In this document: positions 8,709 to 17,187 of the stretch, one piece after another
Layout: every line of letters starts with the position of its first letter
Numbering within the stretch: the stretch's first letter is position 1
Assembly (NCBI RefSeq): GCF_019599265.1
Contig: NZ_JAHZTC010000005.1
Location: forward strand, 182,065 to 246,064
DNA length: 64,000 nucleotides
Direction: 5' to 3'
From: Pontibacter sp. HSC-14F20
GTDB taxonomy: Bacteria; Bacteroidota; Bacteroidia; Cytophagales; Hymenobacteraceae
Notes under the pieces: generated by a model
The model's input: the letters and a program-made list of their open reading frames with translations, nothing else
What the model was told of the DNA's origin: nothing
Database searches by the model: none
Translations under genes and position numbers: made by a program

Positions 8709-10187
8709 TTATGCTTCCTGCAGTTCCTCCTTTTCATCTTTTAGCAGGCCATACCTGCGCAACTTGGTTTTGAGCGTATTCTTAGCAATGCCAAGGGCCT
8801 GCGTGGTATGCGTCAGGTTCTCGTTCTTTAGATTGTATACCCGCCTGATATGGGCCTGCTCCACATCATCGAGCAGCAAGGAGCTTTCTGCACCCGACTC
8901 CCGTAGGCGCTTGGGCAGGTCTTCATAGCCCACTTCATCGTCACAAAACACATAAAGTGTGTCCACCATATTCTCGAGCTCCCTTATATTGCCCGGAAAG
9001 GTATAGGCCAGTATAGCGGACATGGCATCAGTGGAAAAATGAAGCTTCTGAGGTTTTTTAAACTCCTTTTGTTTGATCTCAACAAAGTGTTGCAGCAACT
9101 CTTTAAAATCAGCTGATCCCCTATCGCATAGCGAAGGCAATTCCAATTCAGCCACAGCCAGTCGATAATAGAGGTCCCAACGGAAAGTCCCGGCCTTGCA
9201 CATTTCCTCAAGAGGGGCGTTAGTTGCAGCGATCACGCGCACATTTACTTGGCGTGGCTTCTCCCCGATCGGTTGTATCTCCTTTTCCTGCAGCACACGC
9301 AGCAAGGTTTGCTGCATCTGCGGACTGATATGGCCAATCTCATCCAGGAAAACAGTGCCGCCGTTCGCTTCTTCGAATACACCTTTGGCATCAGCATCGG
9401 CTCCGGTAAAGGCTCCTTTCTTATGGCCAAACAGTCGCGATTCCAGCAAGGTGTCAGCAAAGGCGGCGCAGTTTATAGCCATAAACGAAGCATCCCGACG
9501 AGAAGACTCCAGGTGCACATGCCTGGCCAAGTGCTCCTTGCCTGTACCACTTTCACCGCGTATAAGCACGGTTACCCGATCGGTGTGGGCCACCCGTTTG
9601 GCCCGGTCGTATACCGGCTCTATACTTGGGGTCAACTTAAAATTGCTCTCAGTTTTCGCCTGATCGGACTGCACCTGCTTGATAGTAGCGGCAAACGGGG
9701 TACGACTAGGCTCCAGAAGCAGCTCTTCCAAACGTGGCTTTTTATCGGGATGAAACCGGCCTTCGCTCGTCTGGATTAAGTGGGTGTTAAGCCCTAATGA
9801 CTGGTGGCACATAAACCAGCTGAGCTGCATGATGGATGTGCCCGGTGAGAAGAAAATGTCGATCTCATGCTCACCCAAGCCCAGCAAAAGCGCTTCAATT
9901 TTAGGCTTGATCTCTTCCAAGCTAATCACATTTCGGAGCTCCAGCAGCCTCAGGTCTATGTCGGCATTGGGATTAACCTGCTTGAGTGCACTCTTTAAGT
10001 GTTCTGCCCATAGTTCCTGATCAGCTGATGAATACAAGAGCACATGGCCATCATAGCCACGTGTATTGTAAAAGTGCTCATAGAACTGGCAGTGTGGCCC
10101 ATTAGCTGCCACCCCATCGAATCCGCCAGTCTCATTACGTTTAAAATCATGCGCTCGCGCAATCCAAGATACTAAGAGCTTGCTCAT
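8709..10187 (-). CDS. RtcR-like sigma-54 activator with CARF-like sensor
   Basis: A 492-residue bacterial enhancer-binding protein. The AAA+ module has Walker A GESGTGKE (211-218), the sigma-54 contact loop GAFTGA (258-263), Walker B TVFLDEIGH (278-286) and a C-terminal Fis-type helix-turn-helix (about 440-480). The first 165 residues resemble a CARF/Rossmann sensor, as in RtcR: KLLVSWIA strand, HVLLYSSADQ, LEELR-NVISLEEI, and DIFFSPGTSIMQLSWFM, where an S/T-G-T ligand loop is expected. RtcR uses this domain to sense RNA ends and switch on RNA repair; the ligand here is unknown. It probably drives the sigma-54 promoter at 15799. Divergent from the 10518 operon. Confidence 0.88.
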   Translation of the reverse strand: MSKLLVSWIARAHDFKRNETGGFDGVAANGPHCQFYEHFYNTRGYDGHVLLYSSADQELWAEHLKSALKQVNPNADIDLRLLELRNVISLEEIKPKIEALLLGLGEHEIDIFFSPGTSIMQLSWFMCHQSLGLNTHLIQTSEGRFHPDKKPRLEELLLEPSRTPFAATIKQVQSDQAKTESNFKLTPSIEPVYDRAKRVAHTDRVTVLIRGESGTGKEHLARHVHLESSRRDASFMAINCAAFADTLLESRLFGHKKGAFTGADADAKGVFEEANGGTVFLDEIGHISPQMQQTLLRVLQEKEIQPIGEKPRQVNVRVIAATNAPLEEMCKAGTFRWDLYYRLAVAELELPSLCDRGSADFKELLQHFVEIKQKEFKKPQKLHFSTDAMSAILAYTFPGNIRELENMVDTLYVFCDDEVGYEDLPKRLRESGAESSLLLDDVEQAHIRRVYNLKNENLTHTTQALGIAKNTLKTKLRRYGLLKDEKEELQEA

Positions 10188-10517
10188 AATGGAAGACCAA
10201 TGTTTAACCGATGGTCTAAATTTAGTAAATATATTATATGGCTAAAATTTTATATTAGAATATTATGATTATCAGATAAAGCTTTTAATTTTGCTTTGAC
10301 TTAAGGCCGCACACCTTGTGTTACAGCGCCACCGCATGTTACATTCTCAGTCTTTCCAACCCCACAAGCCTATCAGTTATTGATTTGCCTGTACAAAATC
10401 AGACACCTTACCCTTATTTGGTTAAGATGAAATAGTGCGTTTGCAGCCTATAGGTGCAATTTGCCAATCCGGCATGAAATTTTGACAAGAAGAACAAAAC
10501 ACCCTTATACACTCACC
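10188..10517. promoter_or_regulatory. Divergent control region of activator and membrane-gene operon
   Basis: This 330-bp AT-rich gap separates the activator from the 10518-13904 genes. It contains AGACCA-N12-TGGTCT (10194-10217), a dyad a few bases from the activator start that could serve autoregulation. TGTTACA occurs twice, near 10319 and 10338, about 19 bp apart. TTTGCCAAT near 10460 matches the -12 part of the 15799 promoter, but the GG/GC spacing is 8 rather than 10, so I do not call a sigma-54 promoter here. Confidence 0.4.
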
Positions 10518-11573
10518 ATGAAGCAATCTTTTTGGAGCCGCCTGTTTGGGCGTAAGACTTCTAGTGCAGAAGCACCTACCAAGCATACTGCAAACTCTAC
10601 CCAGCTTGCTATGACATGGATTGAAGATGAAAATCTGCTAAAGGACGAAGCAGTATTAGCTGCAGCGGCTGATAGTGATCCAGTACACAAGATTAGTACC
10701 ATTGAAGCTTACTTTTCAGGCAAAGTAGCAGTAGTTAAAGAAAGGCTAGAAAGTCTTAAAATAAGATGTGAAGAAGCAAAACAGGAGGAATCCGAATTAG
10801 CTCAACTCTGTCACCAAATAGAGCAAAAATTACTGGCACTATCTGTCCTCCCTCCTAGCGCACTACAGGCAATAGTGCGCCACTTTTTTGGCTTAGTGCT
10901 ATATATTGCTATGTGTGTAGGCTATGGTTATTTCATTTACGAAATGATAAAGTCCTACTTTGAATTTCCCATACCAATGGCTGTAGGAATAACTGCTCTT
11001 GGATTTTTTGCCCTCTTTAGTTCACGCTCTATACTATTCAAATCAAACTCTGCCATTAAGGAGGATAGTGAGAAAAAAGGTGGACCTGAAGTATGGAAAG
11101 TGCTATTTGAGGAGCTTTCAGTTCCGCTTGTAGTTTCAGTACTTGTAGTAAGCTTTGGATGGAATGATCGCCCTATATTTATGAGCATTCTGTTTGTAGT
11201 AGCAACATTCGTTATTTTCCTGATTGCAGGCAAAAGTTTACTAAGCACAATCACAAAACTACGTGATGAGTTTGCTACCCTAGGTACAAACCGAAAGCTG
11301 AATAGACAACGAAAGCTTGAAATCAAGCAACAGCAACAGAAGCTGACGGAGCAAAAAGAACAACAAAAGACAGCCTCGCAGAAATTAGAAGAATTACAAA
11401 CTCAGCTATATGATACAGCGGAAGAACGTCACCAACTAGAAGCTAAGAGTAGTGCGCTCATCAGTTTATTCAAAGGTGAATATGAGCTAGCTAAAAAAGC
11501 CCTCAAAACCTTAACCCATCATCAAATCAGCAGCATTACCGCAGATGGTGTTTTAACTAAAGAAACTATATAA
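10518..11573 (+). CDS. Unknown four-helix membrane, coiled-coil protein
   Basis: A 351-residue protein, first of three AT-rich genes. The start is the ATG at 10518 (MKQSFWSRLFGRK), not the upstream TTG at 10461. It has a coiled coil at 70-108, membrane helices near 120-143, 152-172, 200-215 and 219-242, and a second, Gln-rich coiled coil from 255 to about 310. The short amphipathic N-terminus (F-x-x-x-FGR) recurs in the next gene. No enzyme motif is seen. The gap to the next gene is 21 nt. Together the trio suggests a membrane complex of unknown role. Confidence 0.75.
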   Translation: MKQSFWSRLFGRKTSSAEAPTKHTANSTQLAMTWIEDENLLKDEAVLAAAADSDPVHKISTIEAYFSGKVAVVKERLESLKIRCEEAKQEESELAQLCHQIEQKLLALSVLPPSALQAIVRHFFGLVLYIAMCVGYGYFIYEMIKSYFEFPIPMAVGITALGFFALFSSRSILFKSNSAIKEDSEKKGGPEVWKVLFEELSVPLVVSVLVVSFGWNDRPIFMSILFVVATFVIFLIAGKSLLSTITKLRDEFATLGTNRKLNRQRKLEIKQQQQKLTEQKEQQKTASQKLEELQTQLYDTAEERHQLEAKSSALISLFKGEYELAKKALKTLTHHQISSITADGVLTKETI

Positions 11574-11594
11574 TAAAAGATAAGCTACATTCTC

Positions 11595-13097
11595 ATGTCT
11601 ATAGTTAAGTTTTTTACAGACCGTTTTGGCAGGGTAAGGCCTATAACGCCAAAAAGTGACTTAGTACCACAATCAACTGCTGATCAACCTGTTTCTAATT
11701 CACAGCAAAATGTAACCTTGGTTGATGTTAGAAAAGAAGGTTTTAAGGACGGTGTGCTTGAAATTGATAAATCACCTTTTGAATCTTGGATTACGCATAG
11801 CGAAGAGCTTGAAGTCGTAAAGCATAACCTTGGTGTACAGCGAGGTGAACTTGCACGTTTAACAAATCAACTTAACCGTGCAGAAACGGAAGGTGAAAGA
11901 TTACGAGTAGAGATCGCAGGGTCTACAGAAAATATCACGCTCCAAGAGCAATTCTTAGAGCAAAACATAGAAAAAGTTGATGAGATTAAACAAGAGCAGC
12001 AGTCATTCTTGGAGAAAATTGAAGGTATAAATCCTGCTTATGATTGGGTACCTGCTATACTATTTCTGATAGCTGGTGCAGCTTTATTAGCTGCCGACTA
12101 TGTTGTTTCAATGGAAATAGTCGCAAAAGGCATGAACTTGGGTGGAACAGAAGCTACACTTTTCGCAACAGCTATGGCCATGATGGCTTTTGCAGTTAAA
12201 CCAGCCGTTGATAGGATTTTCGAGAAGAGTTATAAAGATGGAAGTATAGCTGCTAAAAAACGTAATCATTGGTTTATTGGCATAGTAGCACTGTTAGTAC
12301 TATTCTCACTCTCCTTGTTAGGTTTTTTCCGATCCGATGCTGAAGGGTTAATGTCTCAAATTAAATCTAAGGAACATAGAGAAGAAGTTTTAATGAGCAA
12401 GACTTCTCTTACTGAGATTGAAGAAACTGAACTAACGAAGATTCGAGGCGAGCTTTCCGATCTAAATGCTAAATTATTAGAAAACCCAGCCAAACGATGG
12501 TCATTCATTGCATTGGCAGTAATGTTTGCTCTAGCGGGTGCTGTCTGTTTAAGTATAGCGTTTCCTTCATTAGAACAGCACTTTAGAAAAGACAATTTAA
12601 CAAACCATTCAAAGAAGTTACTTAAACAGTTAAAATCTCTAGAAGATGAGCAGAAGATCACAAAGCAGCATATAGCTGACAACAAAGCTACTGTATCTAA
12701 GTCTGAAGTCATATTGAAAGAGTTGGCCGCCCCAGAAACCTTAGTTAGCAAGATTCAGGAACTACAAGTTAATATTTCTGAGAATGTACTTAAATACCAT
12801 CAAATAAAAGCCTTGGCTCTAACTGATACTTATAGAGACGCATATGCAGAAGCTATCTCCTATGATGTTGAAGGCAGACCAACGATCTATTGGAAAGAAG
12901 TAGATGGTTTAAATAGTATAGAGAAGGATAACAAACCTAGCCTATTGAATTCCGAGCAACCTGTAATTCAATCTAATAATTCTAAGTGGTTTACTAAGTT
13001 GTTAGGAAATTCGCAAGCCTCATCAAATGAGGATGCTAAACCTACATATGCTCACCAAAAGCTAAGAAAGCTAATACAAGAAAGAAAACTTAACTAA
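11595..13097 (+). CDS. Unknown multi-helix membrane, coiled-coil protein
   Basis: A 500-residue protein with the same plan as its upstream neighbour. The N-terminus is amphipathic (KFFTDRFGR), a coiled coil covers 70-145, membrane helices lie near 150-172, 185-203, 225-246 and 302-322, and a second long coiled coil spans 335-400. The soluble C-terminus carries AYAEAISYDVEGRPTIYW. It is probably a structural or sensor partner, since no catalytic residues stand out. The next gene starts 12 nt later, so the three genes form one operon. The shared plan suggests the first two genes are distant relatives. Confidence 0.75.
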   Translation: MSIVKFFTDRFGRVRPITPKSDLVPQSTADQPVSNSQQNVTLVDVRKEGFKDGVLEIDKSPFESWITHSEELEVVKHNLGVQRGELARLTNQLNRAETEGERLRVEIAGSTENITLQEQFLEQNIEKVDEIKQEQQSFLEKIEGINPAYDWVPAILFLIAGAALLAADYVVSMEIVAKGMNLGGTEATLFATAMAMMAFAVKPAVDRIFEKSYKDGSIAAKKRNHWFIGIVALLVLFSLSLLGFFRSDAEGLMSQIKSKEHREEVLMSKTSLTEIEETELTKIRGELSDLNAKLLENPAKRWSFIALAVMFALAGAVCLSIAFPSLEQHFRKDNLTNHSKKLLKQLKSLEDEQKITKQHIADNKATVSKSEVILKELAAPETLVSKIQELQVNISENVLKYHQIKALALTDTYRDAYAEAISYDVEGRPTIYWKEVDGLNSIEKDNKPSLLNSEQPVIQSNNSKWFTKLLGNSQASSNEDAKPTYAHQKLRKLIQERKLN

Positions 13098-13109
13098 TAA
13101 CTGATAGAC

Positions 13110-13904
13110 ATGTCTCTTAAAAATAAAGCTTTAATTCTTTTTGGGATAATAATTGTTGCTTTCGTGGCGTATAAGTACATCCCTAATACAGATCCAGTGG
13201 CTTCTCCAAACACTTATACTTTATTATTCTTCGACAAAACACTTAGTAATACAGCAACATATGGCACTACTGAGATTGAAAGTCATAGAAATGTTATTAT
13301 GGAAGCTTCAGACAATCTAAAAGTAAAAGGCGACAAGGTTAAGGCCTACTACATTGATGCTATAACTGAGAGCGCTAGTAATAGAGTACCAGATGCAGAG
13401 TTAGACTTTGATCTAACGCTTGATTCAAACGCCGGATATCTAGATCAGCAAAATGCCCAAAAAGAGTATAACCGTAACTTATTTGTCCTGAAAAAAGAGG
13501 TAAAAACTAATCTTCTTCAACATTTTGAAGAAGAAGGCAACTCAATACATATTAACCAGACAGATGCTTGGGGTATTTTAAATAAAATAAAATTAGATGC
13601 GGACAAGCTGAATACTGGTGATAGAATGGAGGTATTAATTTTCAGCGATATGGAAGAAAGTATGAATACTGCTGGAAGAAGAGATTTTCATAAAAATAAA
13701 ATCAATACCATTGATGATGCTAATAGGTTAGCAGATGAAGATATAAATACGATCAAACAATTATATTCATTCAATACTATAAAACTTGCTGAAAACATTA
13801 AGGTTAGGCTTTATTTTCCATCAGCAAAAGAAGGGAAAGCTAAAATGGAAGCCTACTGGATTAAAATATTTAATGGCTTTAATATTGACGTAGAACTCAT
13901 TTAA
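13110..13904 (+). CDS. Membrane-anchored VWA-like protein
   Basis: A 264-residue protein with one N-terminal anchor (about 7-24, ALILFGIIIVAFVAYKYI) followed by an extracytoplasmic domain. Two hydrophobic strands ending in acidic residues, TLLFFDKTLS (about 38-46) and EVLIFSDMEES (about 174-183), resemble the first and fourth strands of von Willebrand A domains. The canonical MIDAS DxSxS is reduced to DKTLS. I infer a degenerate VWA adaptor for the two membrane proteins before it. AT-rich like its neighbours, and followed 9 nt later by the GC-richer exonuclease gene. Confidence 0.65.
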   Translation: MSLKNKALILFGIIIVAFVAYKYIPNTDPVASPNTYTLLFFDKTLSNTATYGTTEIESHRNVIMEASDNLKVKGDKVKAYYIDAITESASNRVPDAELDFDLTLDSNAGYLDQQNAQKEYNRNLFVLKKEVKTNLLQHFEEEGNSIHINQTDAWGILNKIKLDADKLNTGDRMEVLIFSDMEESMNTAGRRDFHKNKINTIDDANRLADEDINTIKQLYSFNTIKLAENIKVRLYFPSAKEGKAKMEAYWIKIFNGFNIDVELI

Positions 13905-13913
13905 CTCCACCCC

Positions 13914-14516
13914 ATGCTCCTCTTCTTTGACACAGAAACCGCTGGCCTCCCCCGCAACTGGAAAGCCCCGCATACGGATATAAACAACTGGCCACGTATG
14001 GTGCAGCTGGCCTGGCAGGTATATACATCGCAGGGTCAATTATTGTCCACTGGCAATTACATTATTCGTCCTGATGGCTTTACTATACCTGCCGAAGCAA
14101 GCCGCATCCATCGTATCACGACGGAAAGGGCGCTTGCTGAAGGGGTGGCACTAGCTGATGCCTTATTGCGCTTTGCTAACGACTTGGCGGCTTGCTCGCA
14201 TGTGGTAGCGCACAATATCAATTTCGATAAAAACATAGTAGGCGCTGAGTTTATCCGGGCAGGAATACGCCACAAGCTTTTTGAGCGGCAGCACATCTGC
14301 ACCATGGAGCGCACTACCAACTACTGCGCTTTACCGGGCAACTATGGATATAAGTGGCCTACACTTTCGGAGCTGCACCGCAAAGTATTCGGGCAGGAGT
14401 TCGCAGAAGCCCACGACGGATACGCCGACGTAAGCGCTATGGCCCGTTGTTTTTGGGAACTGCAAAACCGCAATTTCTTTGGTTCGCTGTCACTCAATAG
14501 TCCAGCACACGCTTAA
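13914..14516 (+). CDS. DnaQ-like DEDDh 3'-5' exonuclease
   Basis: A 200-residue exonuclease of the DNA polymerase III epsilon/RNase T type. The catalytic set is complete: Asp6 and Glu8 in FFDTETAG, Asp105 in HNINFDKN, and His167/Asp172 in HDGYADV. These enzymes remove nucleotides from 3' ends of DNA or RNA with two metal ions. It begins 9 nt after the VWA-like gene, so it may be cotranscribed, but it is clearly GC-richer. A strong terminator follows. Its role next to a CARF-type activator could be RNA or DNA end trimming, which is inference. Confidence 0.9.
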   Translation: MLLFFDTETAGLPRNWKAPHTDINNWPRMVQLAWQVYTSQGQLLSTGNYIIRPDGFTIPAEASRIHRITTERALAEGVALADALLRFANDLAACSHVVAHNINFDKNIVGAEFIRAGIRHKLFERQHICTMERTTNYCALPGNYGYKWPTLSELHRKVFGQEFAEAHDGYADVSAMARCFWELQNRNFFGSLSLNSPAHA

Positions 14517-14527
14517 TAAATCTAACT

Positions 14528-14557
14528 ACGGCAGGTATAAGAACCTGCCGTTTTTTT
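14528..14557 (+). terminator. Intrinsic terminator after the exonuclease gene
   Basis: ACGGCAGGT (14528-14536) and ACCTGCCGT (14543-14551) form a perfect 9-bp stem with a 6-nt loop, followed by a seven-T run. This is a textbook rho-independent terminator 12 nt past the stop. Confidence 0.88.
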
Positions 14558-14585
14558 AACAACAATAGATACCTTCAACCCTACC

Positions 14586-15518
14586 ATGAAACAAAACGCT
14601 AACGATGCACAGCGTCTTGAAGCCCTGCACCGCCTATACTATACCTTAGCGCATCAAGTGCTGCCCGAAATTATCTTATCTGAGAACGTAGACGAGCACC
14701 TAAAGCCTAATCCGGCAGGGGAAGGATTACTCAGTGAAGCTGGCACGGCCGCTATACCTGACACAGCACAGCAAGACGACCCGGAGACAGCACATGCTAT
14801 TGCACAGGCAAGCATCGATGACGAGCTACAACAACACATTGCCGAACAAGAAGAAAAGCGCCTGAAAATGGGCTTGTACGACTTCGAAGACGTCCTCCCT
14901 CCTTTCGGAAAAAACATTGACCCAGCCAATGCTGAGGGATATCCGCTGGACGACGAAGTAGCCGATGACTTTTTTGGTGAAGACAATGACTATAACACAG
15001 ACTCCGCTTATAATGACTTTGATGCCGCGGATGAAGACTTTTTAGAAACTGAAAAAGATGATGAAGATTTGTCAGACGGGCAAGTGAACGACCTAATTTC
15101 TGATCTTGAATCGATATTGGAGTTCCATACCTTGGGGCAAACGCCTGACAACCCCGATGAAGCTTTTCTGGCGGACACCTGGCGCGAAGCCTGGTTCCAT
15201 ACTGAGCTCGAAGACTACCCTGCCAACACAGGCTATACCTTGCGCCGCATCAACCAGCAAGGCTATGAAATCATTCAGTTCACATTCCCTAAACCAGTCG
15301 GCATGACCGATGCCTGGCAAGCTATTGCGATTCGCCAGGCAGGAGCACCTTACCGCTATTTCACGCTGGAGAGCACTATTTCGGATGATGAACCCAAAGC
15401 TGTGCTAGCAGAATGGGAAGCAAATCGCAGGCACACTAACTATGGTGTAATTACCCATGATGTAACAGACTCACAAATATTTTTAAAACTAGTGTTGGAC
15501 GAATTAGCCTTTAACTAA
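14586..15518 (+). CDS. Unknown highly acidic protein
   Basis: A 310-residue protein with a strongly acidic centre (about 110-180, rich in D/E: DDEVADDFFGEDNDYN, DAADEDFLETEKDDEDL). It ends in a folded C-terminal domain with aromatic strands (YTLRRINQQGYEIIQFTF) and RHTNYGVITHDV. No family is recognised. Acidic linkers of this kind occur in DNA mimics and in interaction scaffolds; that is only a thought. It lies between the exonuclease terminator and the sigma-54 promoter, so its own promoter is unclear. Confidence 0.7.
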   Translation: MKQNANDAQRLEALHRLYYTLAHQVLPEIILSENVDEHLKPNPAGEGLLSEAGTAAIPDTAQQDDPETAHAIAQASIDDELQQHIAEQEEKRLKMGLYDFEDVLPPFGKNIDPANAEGYPLDDEVADDFFGEDNDYNTDSAYNDFDAADEDFLETEKDDEDLSDGQVNDLISDLESILEFHTLGQTPDNPDEAFLADTWREAWFHTELEDYPANTGYTLRRINQQGYEIIQFTFPKPVGMTDAWQAIAIRQAGAPYRYFTLESTISDDEPKAVLAEWEANRRHTNYGVITHDVTDSQIFLKLVLDELAFN

Positions 15519-15590
15519 AAAACATGCCCCATACCTGTGCTCAGCTATACCTGAAGCATTTGAGGGGGTATTTTTTACTCTATACATACT

Positions 15591-15623
15591 AAAACCCGCG
15601 TGCCAACCAAGTAAGCGGGTTTT
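15591..15623 (+). terminator. Hairpin terminator after the acidic gene
   Basis: AAAACCCGC (15591-15599) pairs perfectly with GCGGGTTTT (15615-15623) across a 15-nt loop. A weaker C4/G4 hairpin ending in a T6 run lies just before it (about 15534-15576). Either would isolate the following sigma-54 unit. Confidence 0.65.
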
Positions 15624-15798
15624 GGCGTTTTATAAGTTATCTGTATAAGTGCCTTCCTGACTATTATCTATTGGTACTCTGTACTGTATTCATGATTCTC
15701 ATAATCGCCACCTGAACACGCATCTATTATCGATAGGCAAAATAAATTTTTGACACCAAGCATGCACACAGAACAGAGGTTAGAGCGGTTTTTGGCGT

Positions 15799-15813
15799 TG
15801 GCATAGGCTTTGC
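15799..15813 (+). promoter_or_regulatory. Sigma-54 promoter of the DUF2130/VWA unit
   Basis: TGGCATAGGCTTTGC matches the sigma-54 consensus TGGCAC-N5-TTGC at all invariant positions: -24 GG, -12 GC and exactly 10 nt between them. The only difference is T for C at the sixth base. It lies 36 nt before the DUF2130 start codon, a normal distance. A sigma-54 activator gene lies 5.6 kb away and is the obvious regulator. Confidence 0.75.
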
Positions 15814-15848
15814 CAATTGGTATGCATCACCAAAATGCTATATAGAAT

Positions 15849-17117
15849 ATGAATAACGCTACTGCTATTTCCTGCCCACAGTGCTCACACGAGTTCAACC
15901 CCAAAGCTGCCATTGCATCGCGCATAGAGCAGGAATTGAAATCCAAGTTTGCTGAACAAGCCAATCAGCTCCACAAGCAACACGAGGCCCGTCGCCTTGA
16001 AATGGAAAAGGAAAAACAGCAACTGGAGGAAATGCGCCAGCAGCAAGATAAACTGGTGCAGGAGCAGGTAGCACGTGAGCGTAGCGTACTCGAAAATAAG
16101 CTAAAGGCTGAGCTTAGCCAAAGCATGGGCAACGACTTGGCCATGCTAAAAGAAGAAAAAGCCTCGATGGAGCAAAAGCTGAAGGAAAAGCAGGACAGAG
16201 AACTGCAGCTGCTTCGTCGCCAACGTGAACTGGAGAACAAGGAGCGTGAACTGGAATTGGAAACAGAGCGGCGTATTATGAGCATTCGAACGGAGTTGGA
16301 GCAGAAGATCCGTCAGTCAGAAAGCGAGCAGACCGAGCTGAAGCTGAAGGAAAAGGACAAGCAGATTGATGATATGAAGCGCTTAGTGGAGGAAATGAAA
16401 CGCAAGAGCGAGCAGGGCTCCATGCAGCTGCAGGGCGAGGTACAAGAGCTGGCCTTAGAGGAGAAGCTGCAACAGACTTTCCCATTCGATCTGATAGCAG
16501 AAGTGGGCAAGGGAGTGAAAGGCGCAGATGCCATCCAGACGGTTCGCAGCACCATGGGTGAGGACTGTGGCACGATTATGTACGAAAGCAAGCGCACCAA
16601 GGCTTTTGGCAACGACTGGATCGAAAAGCTGAAGACTGATGCCCGGGCCAGCAAAGCTGATATGATGGTGCTCGTAACAGAGGCACTGCCGAAGGGCATG
16701 CAACACTTTGGTCTGTACGAAGGCGTATGGGTATGTACCTACCAAGAGCTGACCCCTATGGTGACGGTTCTGCGCGACTGCCTGCTTAAAGTGTCGGCTG
16801 CCACGGCAAGTCAGGAGAACAAGGGCACCAAAATGCAGATGCTCTATGACTACCTGACCAGCACAGAGTTCAGCCATCAGTTCACGGCCGTTGCCGAAGG
16901 TATAGCCAGCTTGAAGAGCGGCACTACCCGGGAGCGTGCCCAGATGGAGAAGCTCTGGAAAGAGCGCGAAAAGCAGCTCGAGAAGTCTCTGCTCAATATC
17001 GTCGGCATCTATGGCTCCGTGAAAGGTATAGCGGGGAGCTCGCTACAGGATGTTAACCTGCTCGACTCCCCGGACCAGCAGGCGCTCCCTCCTATCACAC
17101 AGCCACAGCTGAACTAG
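15849..17117 (+). CDS. DUF2130 domain protein with long coiled coil
   Basis: A 422-residue protein. The N-terminus has CPQC (9-12), a half zinc knuckle followed by HEFNPKAAI. A charged coiled coil runs from about 30 to 205. The DUF2130 domain follows (about 210-370), with KGADAIQTVRSTMG, GTIMYESKRTKAFGNDWIEKLK (as shorter runs) and ADMMVLVTEALP. The D-E-K pattern in this domain resembles a restriction-endonuclease fold, and DUF2130 proteins are often listed as nuclease-like. The promoter before it is sigma-54 dependent. The VWA gene starts about 70 nt after the stop. Confidence 0.88.
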   Translation: MNNATAISCPQCSHEFNPKAAIASRIEQELKSKFAEQANQLHKQHEARRLEMEKEKQQLEEMRQQQDKLVQEQVARERSVLENKLKAELSQSMGNDLAMLKEEKASMEQKLKEKQDRELQLLRRQRELENKERELELETERRIMSIRTELEQKIRQSESEQTELKLKEKDKQIDDMKRLVEEMKRKSEQGSMQLQGEVQELALEEKLQQTFPFDLIAEVGKGVKGADAIQTVRSTMGEDCGTIMYESKRTKAFGNDWIEKLKTDARASKADMMVLVTEALPKGMQHFGLYEGVWVCTYQELTPMVTVLRDCLLKVSAATASQENKGTKMQMLYDYLTSTEFSHQFTAVAEGIASLKSGTTRERAQMEKLWKEREKQLEKSLLNIVGIYGSVKGIAGSSLQDVNLLDSPDQQALPPITQPQLN

Positions 17118-17187
17118 TATGCAGTCGGCAGCACCGTGTCAGGTGCTGCCCCTCTTCCCTCATTTGTCTTATCTAAAATCCCAAATC

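Larger units (their letters stand above)
15519..15848 (+). other. Intergenic region with terminators and sigma-54 promoter
   Basis: This 330-bp stretch holds no gene. It carries two terminator-like hairpins near its left end. A middle part contains dyads such as CTAT-TAT-CGATAG-like sequence near 15725, where upstream activator sites would be expected. The sigma-54 promoter lies at 15799-15813. Confidence 0.6.

Noticed and set aside
10445..10470. Possible sigma-54 promoter before the 10518 operon
   Set aside because: TTTGCC is present, but the GG and GC are 8 nt apart instead of 10.
10461..10517. TTG start for the first membrane gene
   Set aside because: The ATG at 10518 opens the amphipathic segment shared with the next gene; the upstream 19 codons look like leader.
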